A stretch of DNA of 64,000 bases from Chachezhania sediminis (GTDB lineage: Bacteria > Pseudomonadota > Alphaproteobacteria > Rhodobacterales > Rhodobacteraceae): assembly GCF_009765275.1 (NCBI RefSeq), contig NZ_VOPH01000001.1:496001-560000 (forward strand), read 5' to 3'. Both the position numbers and the translations under genes were made by a program. The notes beneath the pieces were generated by a model, which ran no database searches, had not been told where the DNA came from, and was given only the letters and a program-made list of their open reading frames with translations. Below, in pieces: positions 8,269 to 17,446 of the stretch. Numbering within the stretch: position 1 is the first letter of the stretch; the number at the start of each line of letters is the position of its first letter.

Positions 8269-10818
8269 ATGCGCGACGCAGCCCCCGGCAAGATTTTCCT
8301 GAAAGATTACAAACCTTTCGGTTATCTGGTGGACTTCGTTCACTTGACGTTCGACCTGTCGCCCCATGCCACGCGGGTGACCACGAAGATCGGGTTCCGC
8401 CCCAATCCCGAGGCCGAAGACAAGACCTTCTTCCTTCATGGCGAGCATCTGAAATTCATCTCGGCCACCATCGACGGGATGCCGGTCACGCCGTTGATCA
8501 CGGCCGAAGGCCTGACCTGCCACGTACCGCCCCACGACTTCGTGTGGGAAACGGTGGTGGAGATCGATCCGGCGAACAACACCGCGCTGGAAGGGCTTTA
8601 CATGTCCAAGGGCATGTATTCGACCCAGTGCGAGGCGGAAGGCTTCCGCAAGATCACCTTCTATCCCGACCGGCCGGACGTGATGAGCGTCTTCACCGTG
8701 CGCATCAACGGCGACCTGCCGGTGCTGCTGTCGAACGGCAATAAGGTGGCCACCGGCCCCGGCTTTGCCGAATGGCACGACCCCTGGCCTAAGCCGGCCT
8801 ACCTGTTCGCGCTGGTCGCGGGCGAGCTGATCAACCACCCCGGGCGTTTCACCACAAAATCGGGCCGCGACGTGGAACTGAACATCTGGGTCCGTCCGGG
8901 CGACGAGGACAAGTGCGCCTTCGCCATGGAAGCACTTCGGAAGTCGATGAAATGGGACGAGGATGTCTATGGCCGGGAATACGACCTCGACATCTTCAAC
9001 ATCGTGGCCGTGGACGACTTCAACATGGGCGCGATGGAAAACAAGGGGCTGAACATCTTCAACTCCTCCGCCGTGCTGGCCAGCCCGGAAACCGCCACCG
9101 ACCTGAACTTCGAGCGGATCGAGGCGATCATCGCGCACGAGTATTTCCACAACTGGACCGGCAACCGGATCACCTGCCGCGACTGGTTCCAGCTGTGCCT
9201 GAAGGAAGGTCTGACCGTCTTCCGCGACAGCCAGTTCACGTCGGACATGCGGTCGGCCCCGGTGAAGCGGATCGCCGACGTGATCGACCTGCGCGGCCGG
9301 CAGTTCCCGGAAGATGCGGGGCCCTTGGCGCACCCGGTCCGGCCGGAAAGCTATGAAGAGATCAACAACTTCTACACTGCGACAGTCTATGAAAAGGGCG
9401 CCGAGGTCATCGGCATGCTGAAGCGGCTGGTCGGCGACGACGGCTATGCCAGGGCACTGGACCTCTATTTCGACCGCCATGACGGGCAGGCCTGCACGAT
9501 CGAGGACTGGCTGACCGTGTTCCAGGACGCCACCGGCCGTGACCTGAGCCAGTTCAAGCGCTGGTACAGCCAGGCCGGGACGCCGCGCCTGACGGTAGAG
9601 GAATCCTGGGAGGGCGACCGGTACACGCTGACCTTCACGCAGGAAACGCGCCCCACGCCCCATTCGCCGGACCCGAAGCCGCAGGTGATCCCGATTGCCG
9701 TAGGCCTTCTGGGCCCGAACGGGGACGAGATCCAGCCGACCACCCTGCTTGAAATGACCGACGCCACCCAAAGCTTCACCTTCGACGGGATCCCGTCGAA
9801 GCCGGTGCCGTCGATCCTGCGGGGCTTTTCGGCACCTGTCGCGCTGGACCGAAAGGTCAGCCGAGAGGAACGGGCCTTCCTGCTGGCCCATGACACCGAC
9901 CCCTTCAACCGCTGGGAAGCCGGCCGCGCCCTGGCGCGCGAGATCCTGACGGAGGGCGCCCGGACCGGCGCGCCGCTGGACGGCGACTTTGCCGAAGGCC
10001 TGCGCAACGTGCTGCGGGACGACAGCCTCGACCCGGCCTACCGCGCCTTGATGCTGGCCCTGCCCGGCCAGTCCGAGATCGCGGCGGCACTGCACGCCGC
10101 CGGCACCGTGCCGGACCCGATGGCGATCTGGACCGCGTCCGAGACGCTGAAGGACCAGATCGCGCGCCTGGCCGAGGCAGAGCTTGCCACGCTCTACGAA
10201 GAGATGCAGGTCCGCGAACCCTATGCCCCGAATGCGGACCAGGCAGGCCGCCGGGCGCTGCGGAATGCGGCGCTGGCCTTCCTGAACCGCCGCGACGGCG
10301 CGATGCGGGCACGGGCGCAGTATTCGGCGGCCGACAACATGACCATGCAACTGGCGGCGCTGGGATGCCTTCTGGCCGCCGGGAACGGCGTCAGCGAACT
10401 GGAAGACTTCTATGACCAGTGGCAGGGCGAACGGCTGGTGCTGGACAAGTGGTTCGCGATCCAGGTGATGCAGGCCGACCCCTGGGGCGCGGTGCCGACG
10501 ACGGCGCGGCTGACGCAGCATTCCGACTTCATGTGGCAGAACCCCAACCGGTTCCGGGCGGTCTTCGGGTCGCTGGCCGGAAACCATGCCGGTTTCCACG
10601 CGGCGGACGGCGCCGGCTATCGCCTGCTGGCGGACTGGCTGATCAGGCTCGATGCGGTGAACCCGCAGACCGCGGCGCGCATGTGCGCGGCCTTCCAGAC
10701 CTGGCGCCACTACGACGCCGGCCGGCAACTTAATGCAAGGGCCGAGCTGGAGCGCATCGCCGCCACTCCGGACCTGTCCCGCGACATGACCGAGATGGTG
10801 GGACGGATGCTGTCCTGA
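8269..10818 (+). CDS. pepN: Aminopeptidase N (M1 metallopeptidase)
   Basis: A protein of about 849 residues matching bacterial PepN, a cytoplasmic zinc aminopeptidase that completes protein turnover. The exopeptidase motif GAMEN is at about residue 253 and the zinc site HEYFHNWTGNRI at about residue 290, with the downstream Glu in LKEGLTVFRD. The M1 C-terminal domains (DUF3458 Ig-like fold and ARM repeats) fill the rest. The ATG at 8269 has GCGAGG upstream; a TTG at 8239 would add 10 residues. A long hairpin lies 42 bp after the stop. Confidence 0.95.
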   Translation: MRDAAPGKIFLKDYKPFGYLVDFVHLTFDLSPHATRVTTKIGFRPNPEAEDKTFFLHGEHLKFISATIDGMPVTPLITAEGLTCHVPPHDFVWETVVEIDPANNTALEGLYMSKGMYSTQCEAEGFRKITFYPDRPDVMSVFTVRINGDLPVLLSNGNKVATGPGFAEWHDPWPKPAYLFALVAGELINHPGRFTTKSGRDVELNIWVRPGDEDKCAFAMEALRKSMKWDEDVYGREYDLDIFNIVAVDDFNMGAMENKGLNIFNSSAVLASPETATDLNFERIEAIIAHEYFHNWTGNRITCRDWFQLCLKEGLTVFRDSQFTSDMRSAPVKRIADVIDLRGRQFPEDAGPLAHPVRPESYEEINNFYTATVYEKGAEVIGMLKRLVGDDGYARALDLYFDRHDGQACTIEDWLTVFQDATGRDLSQFKRWYSQAGTPRLTVEESWEGDRYTLTFTQETRPTPHSPDPKPQVIPIAVGLLGPNGDEIQPTTLLEMTDATQSFTFDGIPSKPVPSILRGFSAPVALDRKVSREERAFLLAHDTDPFNRWEAGRALAREILTEGARTGAPLDGDFAEGLRNVLRDDSLDPAYRALMLALPGQSEIAAALHAAGTVPDPMAIWTASETLKDQIARLAEAELATLYEEMQVREPYAPNADQAGRRALRNAALAFLNRRDGAMRARAQYSAADNMTMQLAALGCLLAAGNGVSELEDFYDQWQGERLVLDKWFAIQVMQADPWGAVPTTARLTQHSDFMWQNPNRFRAVFGSLAGNHAGFHAADGAGYRLLADWLIRLDAVNPQTAARMCAAFQTWRHYDAGRQLNARAELERIAATPDLSRDMTEMVGRMLS

Positions 10819-10859
10819 CAAGGACGGGTTCAGACCCGCGGCAACGCCGGGTGCGGGGC

Positions 10860-10879
10860 AAGGCCGTTCAAACGGCCTT
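10860..10879 (+). terminator. Hairpin after pepN
   Basis: AAGGCCGTT (10860-10868) and AACGGCCTT (10871-10879) are exact complements around CA. There is no long T-run, so it may be a terminator or a 3'-end protecting hairpin. Confidence 0.4.
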
Positions 10880-10933
10880 CCCTGCCGCAATCGGGCGGTC
10901 GCAGGCTGCGCCCCACTCGTCTCCGCCCGTGCT

Positions 10934-10962
10934 TTGACAAGCGCTGCTGCCTCGCGCTTACT
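10934..10962 (+). promoter_or_regulatory. Weak candidate promoter for the SDR gene
   Basis: TTGACA at 10934-10939 is a consensus -35, but the -10 (CTTACT at 10957-10962, 17-bp spacer) is poor. It lies 33-60 bp before the SDR ATG. Confidence 0.3.
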
Positions 10963-10994
10963 GGTCCCGACCGATCCCAGCCGGAGCCACCCCC

Positions 10995-11738
10995 ATGTCC
11001 CGCAAGACCCTTCTGATCACCGGAGCCTCGACCGGCATCGGCGCCGCCACCGCGCGCCTGGCCGCCGCCCGCGGCTATGACCTGGCACTGAATTATGCCA
11101 CCAGCCGCGACGCGGCCGAGGCGGTGGCAAAGGAGTGCGAGGCCGCGGGGGCTGCCTGCCTCCTGTGTCCCGGCGACGTTGCCACGCCCGAAGGCATCGC
11201 CGCGATCTACGGGGCCCTGGACAAGGGGTTCGGCCGGATCGATGCGCTGGCCAACAATGCCGGCGTCGTGGCGCCCATCGCCAAGGTGACGGACTATACC
11301 CACGACCGCCTGCGCCAGATCTTCGACATCAACGTGATCGGCGCCATGCTTGTCGCGAAGGAGGCCGTCCTGAGAATGCAGGCGCAGGGCACCGGCGGGG
11401 CCATCGTCAACACCTCGTCCGTGGCGGCCCGCCTGGGTTCGCCCAACGAATTCGTCGACTATGCCGCGACCAAGGCCGCCGTCGACACCTTCACCCAAGG
11501 CCTGGCAAGGGAAGTCGCGGACCAGGGCATCCGCGTGAACGCGGTCCGGCCCGGCCTGATCGCCTCGCCCATCCACGGGAAGTCCGGCGCGCCGGACCGG
11601 GCGGAGCGGCTGAAGGGCGGGATCCCGATGGGGCGCGTCGGATCGGTCGAAGAGGTCGCAACCGCGATCCTGTACCTGCTGTCGGACGAGGCGAGCTATA
11701 TCACCGGCACGACGCTCGACATATCCGGGGGCCGATGA
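10995..11738 (+). CDS. SDR family NAD(P)-dependent oxidoreductase
   Basis: A 247-residue short-chain dehydrogenase/reductase. The cofactor loop TGASTGIG is at residues 9-16, NNAG at about residue 90, the Ser in IVNTSSVAA and the active YxxxK as YAATK at about residue 156. It closely follows the classical glucose dehydrogenase/FabG-like form, but the substrate cannot be inferred. Its TGA overlaps the ATG of the next gene (ATGA), so the two are coupled. Confidence 0.9.
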   Translation: MSRKTLLITGASTGIGAATARLAAARGYDLALNYATSRDAAEAVAKECEAAGAACLLCPGDVATPEGIAAIYGALDKGFGRIDALANNAGVVAPIAKVTDYTHDRLRQIFDINVIGAMLVAKEAVLRMQAQGTGGAIVNTSSVAARLGSPNEFVDYAATKAAVDTFTQGLAREVADQGIRVNAVRPGLIASPIHGKSGAPDRAERLKGGIPMGRVGSVEEVATAILYLLSDEASYITGTTLDISGGR

Positions 11739-12169
11739 CCGGGAACTTCACCTTTCACCGCAGCGGGCGCGACACGGTCGCGATGCTGATCGTGGCGGCG
11801 GCGCTGTTCGGGCTGATGGCGCTGAGGGTGCTGTTCGAGGCGCACTGGATCCTGTTGCTGGTCCTGGCGATCCCGGTATTGCCTGCCCTGCGCGACATCG
11901 TCGTCGACAGCCCGGCGGGGCTGGAAATGGACCCGAACCGACTGATCTGGACCACGGGCAGCCGGACGGGCACCGTCGCGCTGGAGGAGATCGACCATGT
12001 CCGCTTTGACCGGCGGTGGGATTTCAGCGTTCGGGTGACGCTGGTCCTGAAGCTGCACGACAAGCGGATCCGGCTGCCGGACGAATGCCTGCCGCGCCGG
12101 AAGGAGTTGGCGACGGCCTTCGAGGCGCGGGGGCTGGCGGTGCGGTGGACCCATTTCACGGTGTTCTGA
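11735..12169 (+). CDS. Small membrane protein, PH-like cytosolic part, function unknown
   Basis: A 144-residue protein starting at the ATG that overlaps the SDR stop. Two closely spaced hydrophobic segments (about residues 14-32 and 36-50) form a hairpin in the membrane. They are followed by a beta-rich domain (GLEMDPNRLIWTTGSRTG, ALEEIDHVRFDRRWDFSVRV) that resembles bacterial PH-like domains. I cannot name a family. Coupling to the SDR gene suggests joint expression. A copy of repeat A follows. Confidence 0.75.
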   Translation: MTGNFTFHRSGRDTVAMLIVAAALFGLMALRVLFEAHWILLLVLAIPVLPALRDIVVDSPAGLEMDPNRLIWTTGSRTGTVALEEIDHVRFDRRWDFSVRVTLVLKLHDKRIRLPDECLPRRKELATAFEARGLAVRWTHFTVF

Positions 12170-12184
12170 CGGCCGCGTCGAATG

Positions 12185-12251
12185 GGGGCTCTGCCCCCGC
12201 CGCGCGCTTCGCACGCGACTCCCCCGAGGGTATTTGAAGACCGAAGAAGCG
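12185..12251 (+). repeat. Dispersed intergenic repeat A, copy 2
   Basis: GGGGGCTCTGCCCCCGC, a small variable hairpin (CGCGCTTCGCACGCG), then CTCCCCCGAGGGTATTTGAA and GACCGAAGAAG. It lies between the membrane protein gene and gatB. Confidence 0.7.
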
Positions 12252-12341
12252 GGGGGCGGGGACCCGGACCTGCACGGGGCCTTGTCCCGGGGCGGGCTTC
12301 GTCCTAGAACCCAGCCGTTCCCTTAAAACAAGGCTGTCGCC

Positions 12342-13853
12342 ATGCTGGACCTGACCTACGAGACCCCCAAGCCCAAGATCATCGCCGGTGCCAAGCACGA
12401 CTGGGAACTGGTCATCGGCATGGAAGTCCATGCGCAGGTGTCGTCCAATGCGAAGCTGTTTTCCGGCGCATCGACCACCTTTGGCGCGGAACCCAATTCC
12501 AACGTGGCCTTCGTGGACGCGGCCATGCCCGGCATGCTGCCCGTGATCAACGAGTTCTGCGTGGCGCAGGCAGTGAAGACTGGACTGGGCCTGAAGGCCG
12601 CGATCAACCTGCGGTCGGCCTTCGATCGCAAGAATTATTTCTATCCTGACCAGCCGGCCGGCTATCAGATCAGCCAGCTTTATCACCCCATCGTGGGCGA
12701 GGGCGAGGTGATCGTGGACATGGGCCCCGGCATCGCGCGCTGCGTGCGGATCGAGCGCATTCATCTGGAACAGGACGCGGGCAAGTCGATCCACGACATG
12801 GATCCGGCGCTGTCCTTCGTCGACCTGAACCGCTCGGGCGTCGCGCTGATGGAGATCGTGAGCCGCCCCGACATCCGCGGCCCCGAAGAGGCCGCGGCCT
12901 ATATCCTGAAGCTGCGCCAGATCCTGCGCTATCTGGGGACCTGCGACGGGGACATGCAGAACGGGAACCTCCGGGCGGACGTCAACGTCTCGGTCTGTCG
13001 GCCGGGCGATTACGAAAGGTACCGCGAAACAGGCGACTTCTCGCATCTCGGCACGCGGTGCGAGATCAAGAACATGAACTCCACCCGGTTCATCCAGCAG
13101 GCCATCGATGTCGAGGCGCGGCGCCAGATCGCCATTCTGGAAGCGGGCGGACAGGTCGACCAGGAAACCCGCGGCTTCGACCCCGACAAGGGTGAAACCC
13201 GCAGCCAGCGGTCCAAGGAAGAGGCGCACGATTACCGCTATTTCCCCGATCCCGACCTGCTGCCGCTGGAGATCGAGCAGGCTTGGGTCGACGACATCGC
13301 GTCCACCATGCCGGAGCTGCCGGATGCCAAGAAGGCGCGCTTCATGGGCGATTTCGGGCTGTCGGACTATGACGCCTCGGTCCTGACGGCCGAAGTGGAG
13401 GCCGCCGCCTATTTCGAGGCCGTGGCGGCGCATGCCGACGGCAAACTGGCCGCGAACTGGGTCATCAACGAGCTTTTCGGCCGCCTGAAACGGGACGAGA
13501 AGGACATCGCGGACAGCCCGATGTCGCCGGAGCAGCTTGCCGGGGTGATCGCGCTGATTTCCAAGGGCGACATTTCCGGCAAGATCGCCAAGGACCTGTT
13601 CGAGATCGTCTATGTCGAAGGCGGCGACCCGGCGAAGATCGTCGAGGAACGCGGAATGAAGCAGGTCACCGATACCGGCGCCATCGAGGCGGCGGTCGAC
13701 GAGGTGATTGCCGCAAACCCGGCGCAGGTGGAAAAGGCCAAGGCCAATCCCAAGCTGGCGGGCTGGTTCGTGGGCCAGGTCATGAAGACCACCGGCGGCA
13801 AGGCCAATCCCAAGGCCGTGAACGAGATCGTGGCGGCCAAGCTGGGCCTGTGA
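12342..13853 (+). CDS. gatB: Asp/Glu-tRNA(Asn/Gln) amidotransferase subunit B
   Basis: A 503-residue protein matching GatB at full length. With GatA and GatC it converts Glu-tRNA(Gln) or Asp-tRNA(Asn) to the amide form; GatB activates the misacylated tRNA with ATP. The family signature is seen in [20 protein letters not shown] (residues 26-45) and in LRADVNVSV and [11 protein letters not shown]; the C-terminal helical tRNA-binding part ends in [14 protein letters not shown]. gatA and gatC are not in the window, which is common. A strong terminator follows 38 bp after the stop. Confidence 0.96.
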   Translation: MLDLTYETPKPKIIAGAKHDWELVIGMEVHAQVSSNAKLFSGASTTFGAEPNSNVAFVDAAMPGMLPVINEFCVAQAVKTGLGLKAAINLRSAFDRKNYFYPDQPAGYQISQLYHPIVGEGEVIVDMGPGIARCVRIERIHLEQDAGKSIHDMDPALSFVDLNRSGVALMEIVSRPDIRGPEEAAAYILKLRQILRYLGTCDGDMQNGNLRADVNVSVCRPGDYERYRETGDFSHLGTRCEIKNMNSTRFIQQAIDVEARRQIAILEAGGQVDQETRGFDPDKGETRSQRSKEEAHDYRYFPDPDLLPLEIEQAWVDDIASTMPELPDAKKARFMGDFGLSDYDASVLTAEVEAAAYFEAVAAHADGKLAANWVINELFGRLKRDEKDIADSPMSPEQLAGVIALISKGDISGKIAKDLFEIVYVEGGDPAKIVEERGMKQVTDTGAIEAAVDEVIAANPAQVEKAKANPKLAGWFVGQVMKTTGGKANPKAVNEIVAAKLGL

Positions 13854-13891
13854 TCGCGAATGCCTGCGCAGGCCGGGACATGCTGAAAAGG

Positions 13892-13917
13892 AAACGGGGG
13901 GCTTCGGCCCCCCGTTT
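13892..13917 (+). terminator. Intrinsic terminator of gatB
   Basis: AAACGGGGGGC and GCCCCCCGTTT form an 11-bp stem with a TTCG tetraloop, followed by TTCG. A textbook stable hairpin. The rest of the 388-bp gap 13854-14241 holds only the palindrome at 14079-14092. Confidence 0.85.
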
Positions 13918-14078
13918 TCGTTCCGGCCGCCGGCAGCCTGCCGCCCCCGTCGGGAAGGATAAAATGCAGACCAGGTGTGCACCGGACCACTTTCCTGCCC
14001 GTTTTTGGCCCCTTCCCGACAGTGGCAATGCGAAACCGGCCCGATCACGGCATGTTTCCGGCGATCAAAAAAATGAGA

Positions 14079-14114
14079 CGCGCAATTGCGCGATTCCAAA
14101 ACAATGCTTAATGA
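14079..14114 (+). promoter_or_regulatory. 14-bp palindrome overlapping a possible promoter of the Hint-domain gene
   Basis: CGCGCAATTGCGCG (14079-14092) is a perfect palindrome. Its right half contains TTGCGC, which with a 16-bp spacer precedes TAATGA (14109-14114) as a possible -10. It is about 130-160 bp upstream of the gene. Confidence 0.35.
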
Positions 14115-14241
14115 TTGAGTCGAACCAGGGACAAAAGGGAAAGCGAACGGTGCTGCACGGGCCGCACGTCAGGGGCATCCGGGTCGGCATTCGCGGCAGA
14201 TCCGGGCATGGCCGGCAATGCCGTTTCGCAGTGGGTATAAA

Positions 14242-15828
14242 ATGGTAGTACTTGTCGGCGCCAATATTAATGGCGACACCTTCGTCATTCACGGACAAAG
14301 CGGTTCGGTTTCGGGCGGACCGAACGTATCGAACGTGAGCGGGATCCAGGCCCTGGACGGCGACGACGTCGCAACGGTGAACAACAACAACAACCTCTAC
14401 AACGGGATCAACCTGGCCGGTGGGAACGACACGCTGTCGATGACGAAGTCCAATTCGGCCGCGATCGACCTGGGCGAAGGCGACAACGTTGCCGACATCA
14501 GCGGCGGTATGATCTATGGTCAGATCTCCTCCGGGTCGGGCGAGGACGACATCACCCTGAACGACACCGCGGCCCATGGCGGGGTCAGCACCGGCGGCGG
14601 CAACGACAACCTGACCGCGACAGGCGACGGCCACACCTATATCGGCGCCCTGGACACGGGCGATGGCGATGACAATGTCACGCTCGACGGGGTCGAGGTG
14701 CACACCGGATTTGACACCGGCGACGGCGACGACACGGTCAGCATAACCGATACCGAGGTCGACCCGGTGCTGAGGACCGGCGAGGGCGAAGACACCATCA
14801 TCGTCTCGGGCGGGTCGGTGATCAATAACGGCATCGAAACCGGAACCGGCAAGGATACCGTGTCGGTCTCCGACAGCAGGGTAAACGGCGATATCAGGAC
14901 CGGCGACGGCGACGACCTGATCCAGATCACCAATTCGCTGCTGAACAACGGCGTCCGCAGCGGCGCCGGCAGTGACATCGTGTCAGTCTCGGATGGCAGC
15001 ACCGTATGGGGGATGCTGGATGGCGGGTCGGGCATGGATTACCTTGTCCTGCCGGTCGGGACCGTTGTCACCGACAGCGTGAACGGAACCTTCACCATCG
15101 AGTCAGGCATGACCTATGTCGTATCCTCGGGGAGGTTCGTACTGCCCAGCGGTCGGACCATACACTACACAAATTTCGAAAGCTCCGGATCCACCATTCC
15201 CTGTTTCACGACCGGCACGATGATCGACACGCCGCTGGGTCCGGTCGCGGTCGAGGACCTGCAGGTCGGCGACGAGGTCATGACGATGGACCGCGGTGCC
15301 GTTCCCGTGGAGTGGATCGGTACCCGGTCGCTGAGCGCCGTGGCGCTTCGGGCCTATCCGAATCGCCGGCCGGTGCGCATCCCAGCGGGCGCCCTGGCGC
15401 AGGGCGTTCCGGCGCAGGATCTGATCGTTTCGCCCCAGCACCGGGTGCTGATCGATTCCGACATCTCGATGCGGATGACCGGCAGCGCACAGTTGCTGCT
15501 GCCGGCGGTGAAGCTGGTGGGCTACAACGGGATCGAGCGGATCTCCCCGGCCGATGGCGTGGTCTATGTCCACTTCACGTGCCGCCAGCACGAGGTCGTC
15601 TTTTCCAACGGCTGCCCGACAGAAAGTCTCTATCTGGGCCCGCAGACCCTGGCATCGCTGAGCGACGACGCGCGGGCAGAGCTGCTGGACCTCTTCCCGG
15701 AGTTCAACCCGTCCCAGGGAATCGTGCCGGCCCATGCCCGTCCCGTTCTGCAGAAGGGGACGCGGATCGGCACCCTGCTGAAGCGTCACGAAAAGAACGG
15801 CAAGGCGCTGCAGCGGCACCTTCACTGA
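14242..15828 (+). CDS. Repeat protein with C-terminal Hint domain, likely secreted
   Basis: About 528 residues. Residues 60-280 are about ten tandem units of roughly 20 residues, each with a TGxGxD-type acidic turn (TGDGDD, TGEGED, SGAGSD) followed by a hydrophobic strand and a small polar turn. This suggests a Ca-binding beta-solenoid related to RTX proteins. Residues 315-460 are a Hint (Hedgehog/intein) domain: the presumed nucleophile Cys is in IPCFTTGTMI (about residue 321), with VEDLQVGDEVMTMD and SPQHRVLI. Such proteins in this group are usually large type I secretion substrates, and Hint domains can self-cleave. No signal peptide and no T1SS genes are visible here. The start is uncertain: 14242 lacks a good ribosome site and 14218 is the alternative. 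Confidence 0.85.
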   Translation: MVVLVGANINGDTFVIHGQSGSVSGGPNVSNVSGIQALDGDDVATVNNNNNLYNGINLAGGNDTLSMTKSNSAAIDLGEGDNVADISGGMIYGQISSGSGEDDITLNDTAAHGGVSTGGGNDNLTATGDGHTYIGALDTGDGDDNVTLDGVEVHTGFDTGDGDDTVSITDTEVDPVLRTGEGEDTIIVSGGSVINNGIETGTGKDTVSVSDSRVNGDIRTGDGDDLIQITNSLLNNGVRSGAGSDIVSVSDGSTVWGMLDGGSGMDYLVLPVGTVVTDSVNGTFTIESGMTYVVSSGRFVLPSGRTIHYTNFESSGSTIPCFTTGTMIDTPLGPVAVEDLQVGDEVMTMDRGAVPVEWIGTRSLSAVALRAYPNRRPVRIPAGALAQGVPAQDLIVSPQHRVLIDSDISMRMTGSAQLLLPAVKLVGYNGIERISPADGVVYVHFTCRQHEVVFSNGCPTESLYLGPQTLASLSDDARAELLDLFPEFNPSQGIVPAHARPVLQKGTRIGTLLKRHEKNGKALQRHLH

Positions 15829-15835
15829 CATGAAC

Positions 15836-15859
15836 GCCTGCCCATAAAGGGCAGGCTTT
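15836..15859 (+). terminator. Intrinsic terminator of the Hint-domain gene
   Basis: GCCTGCCC and GGGCAGGC pair around ATAAA, followed by TTT, 8 bases after the stop codon. Confidence 0.8.
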
Positions 15860-15944
15860 CCCCGACGCGGGCCGGCGCGACTTCGTCTGGCCAATCCGGG
15901 CCTGCCTTGCCATAGTCCCCGCGACCGCATGGAAAGGACCCCAA

Positions 15945-16430
15945 ATGACGACCGTACTTGCCGCTCCGTTCACCTCCGACCCGATGACCGTGAAGCCGGA
16001 ATGGATCGACTATAACGGCCACCTGAACATGGCCTATTACAACGTCATCTTCGATACCGGGGTCGACAAGTGCTATGAGGCGATGGGTTTCGGCCCCGAC
16101 TATGCCGCGACCCGCAAGCTGACGACCTACACCGCCGAATTCCACGTCCGCTATGTGCGCGAGATCCACGAGGGCGACATCGTTACCGTGACCACGCAGC
16201 TGATCGATTTCGACGACAAGCGGATCCACACATATCAGGAAATCATCCATTCCGACGGCTGGGTCGCCGCCACGGCCGAAGGGCTGGGCCTTCATATCGA
16301 CATGACGGGGCCGAAGGTCGCACCGATGCCCGAAGACGTCTATGCCAAGGTCAAGGCGATGCACGAGGCCCATGCCGCCCTGCCCCGCCCGGCTTCCATC
16401 GGCAAGCCGATCGGCATCCGCCGCAAGTGA
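15945..16430 (+). CDS. Acyl-CoA thioesterase family protein (hotdog fold)
   Basis: A 161-residue single hotdog domain. The first part, WIDYNGHLNMAYYNVIFD, carries the DYNGHLN form of the 4HBT-type active-site loop, followed by a hotdog helix and strands (EFHVRYVREIHEGDIVTV). The close form is found with carnitine dehydrogenase in this group (inference from family knowledge), where it acts on betainyl- or acyl-CoA, but no carnitine genes are nearby. AAGGA lies upstream of the ATG. Stands alone between terminator-bounded genes. Confidence 0.85.
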   Translation: MTTVLAAPFTSDPMTVKPEWIDYNGHLNMAYYNVIFDTGVDKCYEAMGFGPDYAATRKLTTYTAEFHVRYVREIHEGDIVTVTTQLIDFDDKRIHTYQEIIHSDGWVAATAEGLGLHIDMTGPKVAPMPEDVYAKVKAMHEAHAALPRPASIGKPIGIRRK

Positions 16431-16629
16431 TCCTGACCCCGGCACGGATCGGATACGACACCGGGTGTGGCGCAGGGCGGGCACGGGACACGACACCGGG
16501 CGCGGCAGGGTCCCTCCACGCAGAGGCCCCTGCGCGGGGATGAACCGGTCGATCATGCGGCCTCTGGCCTTCGGGCGCGGGGATCGCTAGACCTCCCCCC
16601 GTTCAGGGGTCACGAGAAAGGAAGCGGCG

Positions 16630-17103
16630 ATGGTCCGGTACGAATACAAGGTGTTGCCGGCGCCCGCGAAGGCGCAGAAGGCAAAGGGCGTGAAGACGTC
16701 CGAAGGTCGTTTTGCGCGCACGGTCGAGGATGTTCTGAACAGCATGGGCGCCGAAGGCTGGGAATTCCAGCGGGCCGAGACCCTGCCGAACGAGGAACGC
16801 TCGGGCCTGACCAGCACCGCGACCAGCTGGCGGACCATGCTGGTTTTCCGCCGTGTGGTGGGAACAGTGGCTGTGGCCGCACCGTCCGCGGCGCCCTCAG
16901 ACGCCGAACCCTTTTCCGAAAGCCCGGCCGAAACGGCACAGGCGCCCTCTGGCGAACCGGCAGCCCCGGCCCCGCGTCCGGCCGCGGACGATCCTTCGGT
17001 CAAGCCGCTGTCGCCGGCCAGCTGGCCCGACGGCACGCCGATGGCCGGCAAAGCGGAACCGACCCTTTCGGGCCCCGGCACCGCACCGGACCGGAAGGAC
17101 TGA
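16630..17103 (+). CDS. DUF4177-containing protein with Pro/Ala-rich tail
   Basis: A 157-residue protein. Residues 1-75 match the short DUF4177 fold (MVRYEYKVLPAP, VEDVLNSMGAEGWEF, then a beta strand with MLVFRR). The remaining 80 residues are Ala/Pro-rich and probably disordered. GAAAGGA precedes the start. Function unknown. The 199 bp upstream contains an imperfect direct repeat of ACGACACCGGG (16455 and 16480 areas). Confidence 0.75.
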   Translation: MVRYEYKVLPAPAKAQKAKGVKTSEGRFARTVEDVLNSMGAEGWEFQRAETLPNEERSGLTSTATSWRTMLVFRRVVGTVAVAAPSAAPSDAEPFSESPAETAQAPSGEPAAPAPRPAADDPSVKPLSPASWPDGTPMAGKAEPTLSGPGTAPDRKD

Positions 17104-17160
17104 TCGCAAGCACTGGCTGCACGGACCGGCTGCAAGAACAGGCCGATCCGGTCTGCCGGG

Positions 17161-17340
17161 TCAGTGTCCGCCGATCAGCAGCGCCCCCAGGGTCAGCATC
17201 CCGTAGACCGGGATCGACAACGCCAGGGCCAGAAGCAACGCGGCCGCGCGGGTGACCCGCGGCGCCGGAGCCGCCCGCGCCAGTCTGGCAGAGGGCGGAA
17301 CCTTGGCGCGGCGGGACTGAAGATGCATGTGCGGTTTCAT
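17161..17340 (-). CDS. Small basic single-span membrane protein, unannotated-type
   Basis: A 59-residue frame starting at the ATG 17338-17340 with GGAG four bases upstream. The N-terminal 32 residues are strongly basic (SRRAKVPPSARLARA, then PRVTRAA), followed by one transmembrane helix (about residues 31-57, ALLLALALSIPVYGMLTLGA) and a short GGH tail. By the positive-inside rule the N-terminus would be cytoplasmic. No family recognised. Short enough to be missed by length cut-offs. Confidence 0.6.
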   Translation of the reverse strand: MKPHMHLQSRRAKVPPSARLARAAPAPRVTRAAALLLALALSIPVYGMLTLGALLIGGH

Positions 17341-17446
17341 GACTCCATGAACACCGGCACCGGTTAACGAACCTATAACAGATGTGGCAAAATTCGGACC
17401 GGGCCCGTTAACCCTGTATTAGGGACGGTCGCGCTGAACTGGGTTC

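Noticed and set aside
8233-10890. Long minus-strand frame of 885 codons opposite pepN
   Set aside because: It is the antisense of a clear M1 peptidase with GAMEN and HEXXH motifs. Its composition (Arg/Gly/Val/His-rich) is typical of shadow frames in high-GC DNA.
13854-14241. A small gene between gatB and the Hint gene
   Set aside because: The 132-codon frame has no ribosome site, covers the gatB terminator and is Arg/Pro-rich.
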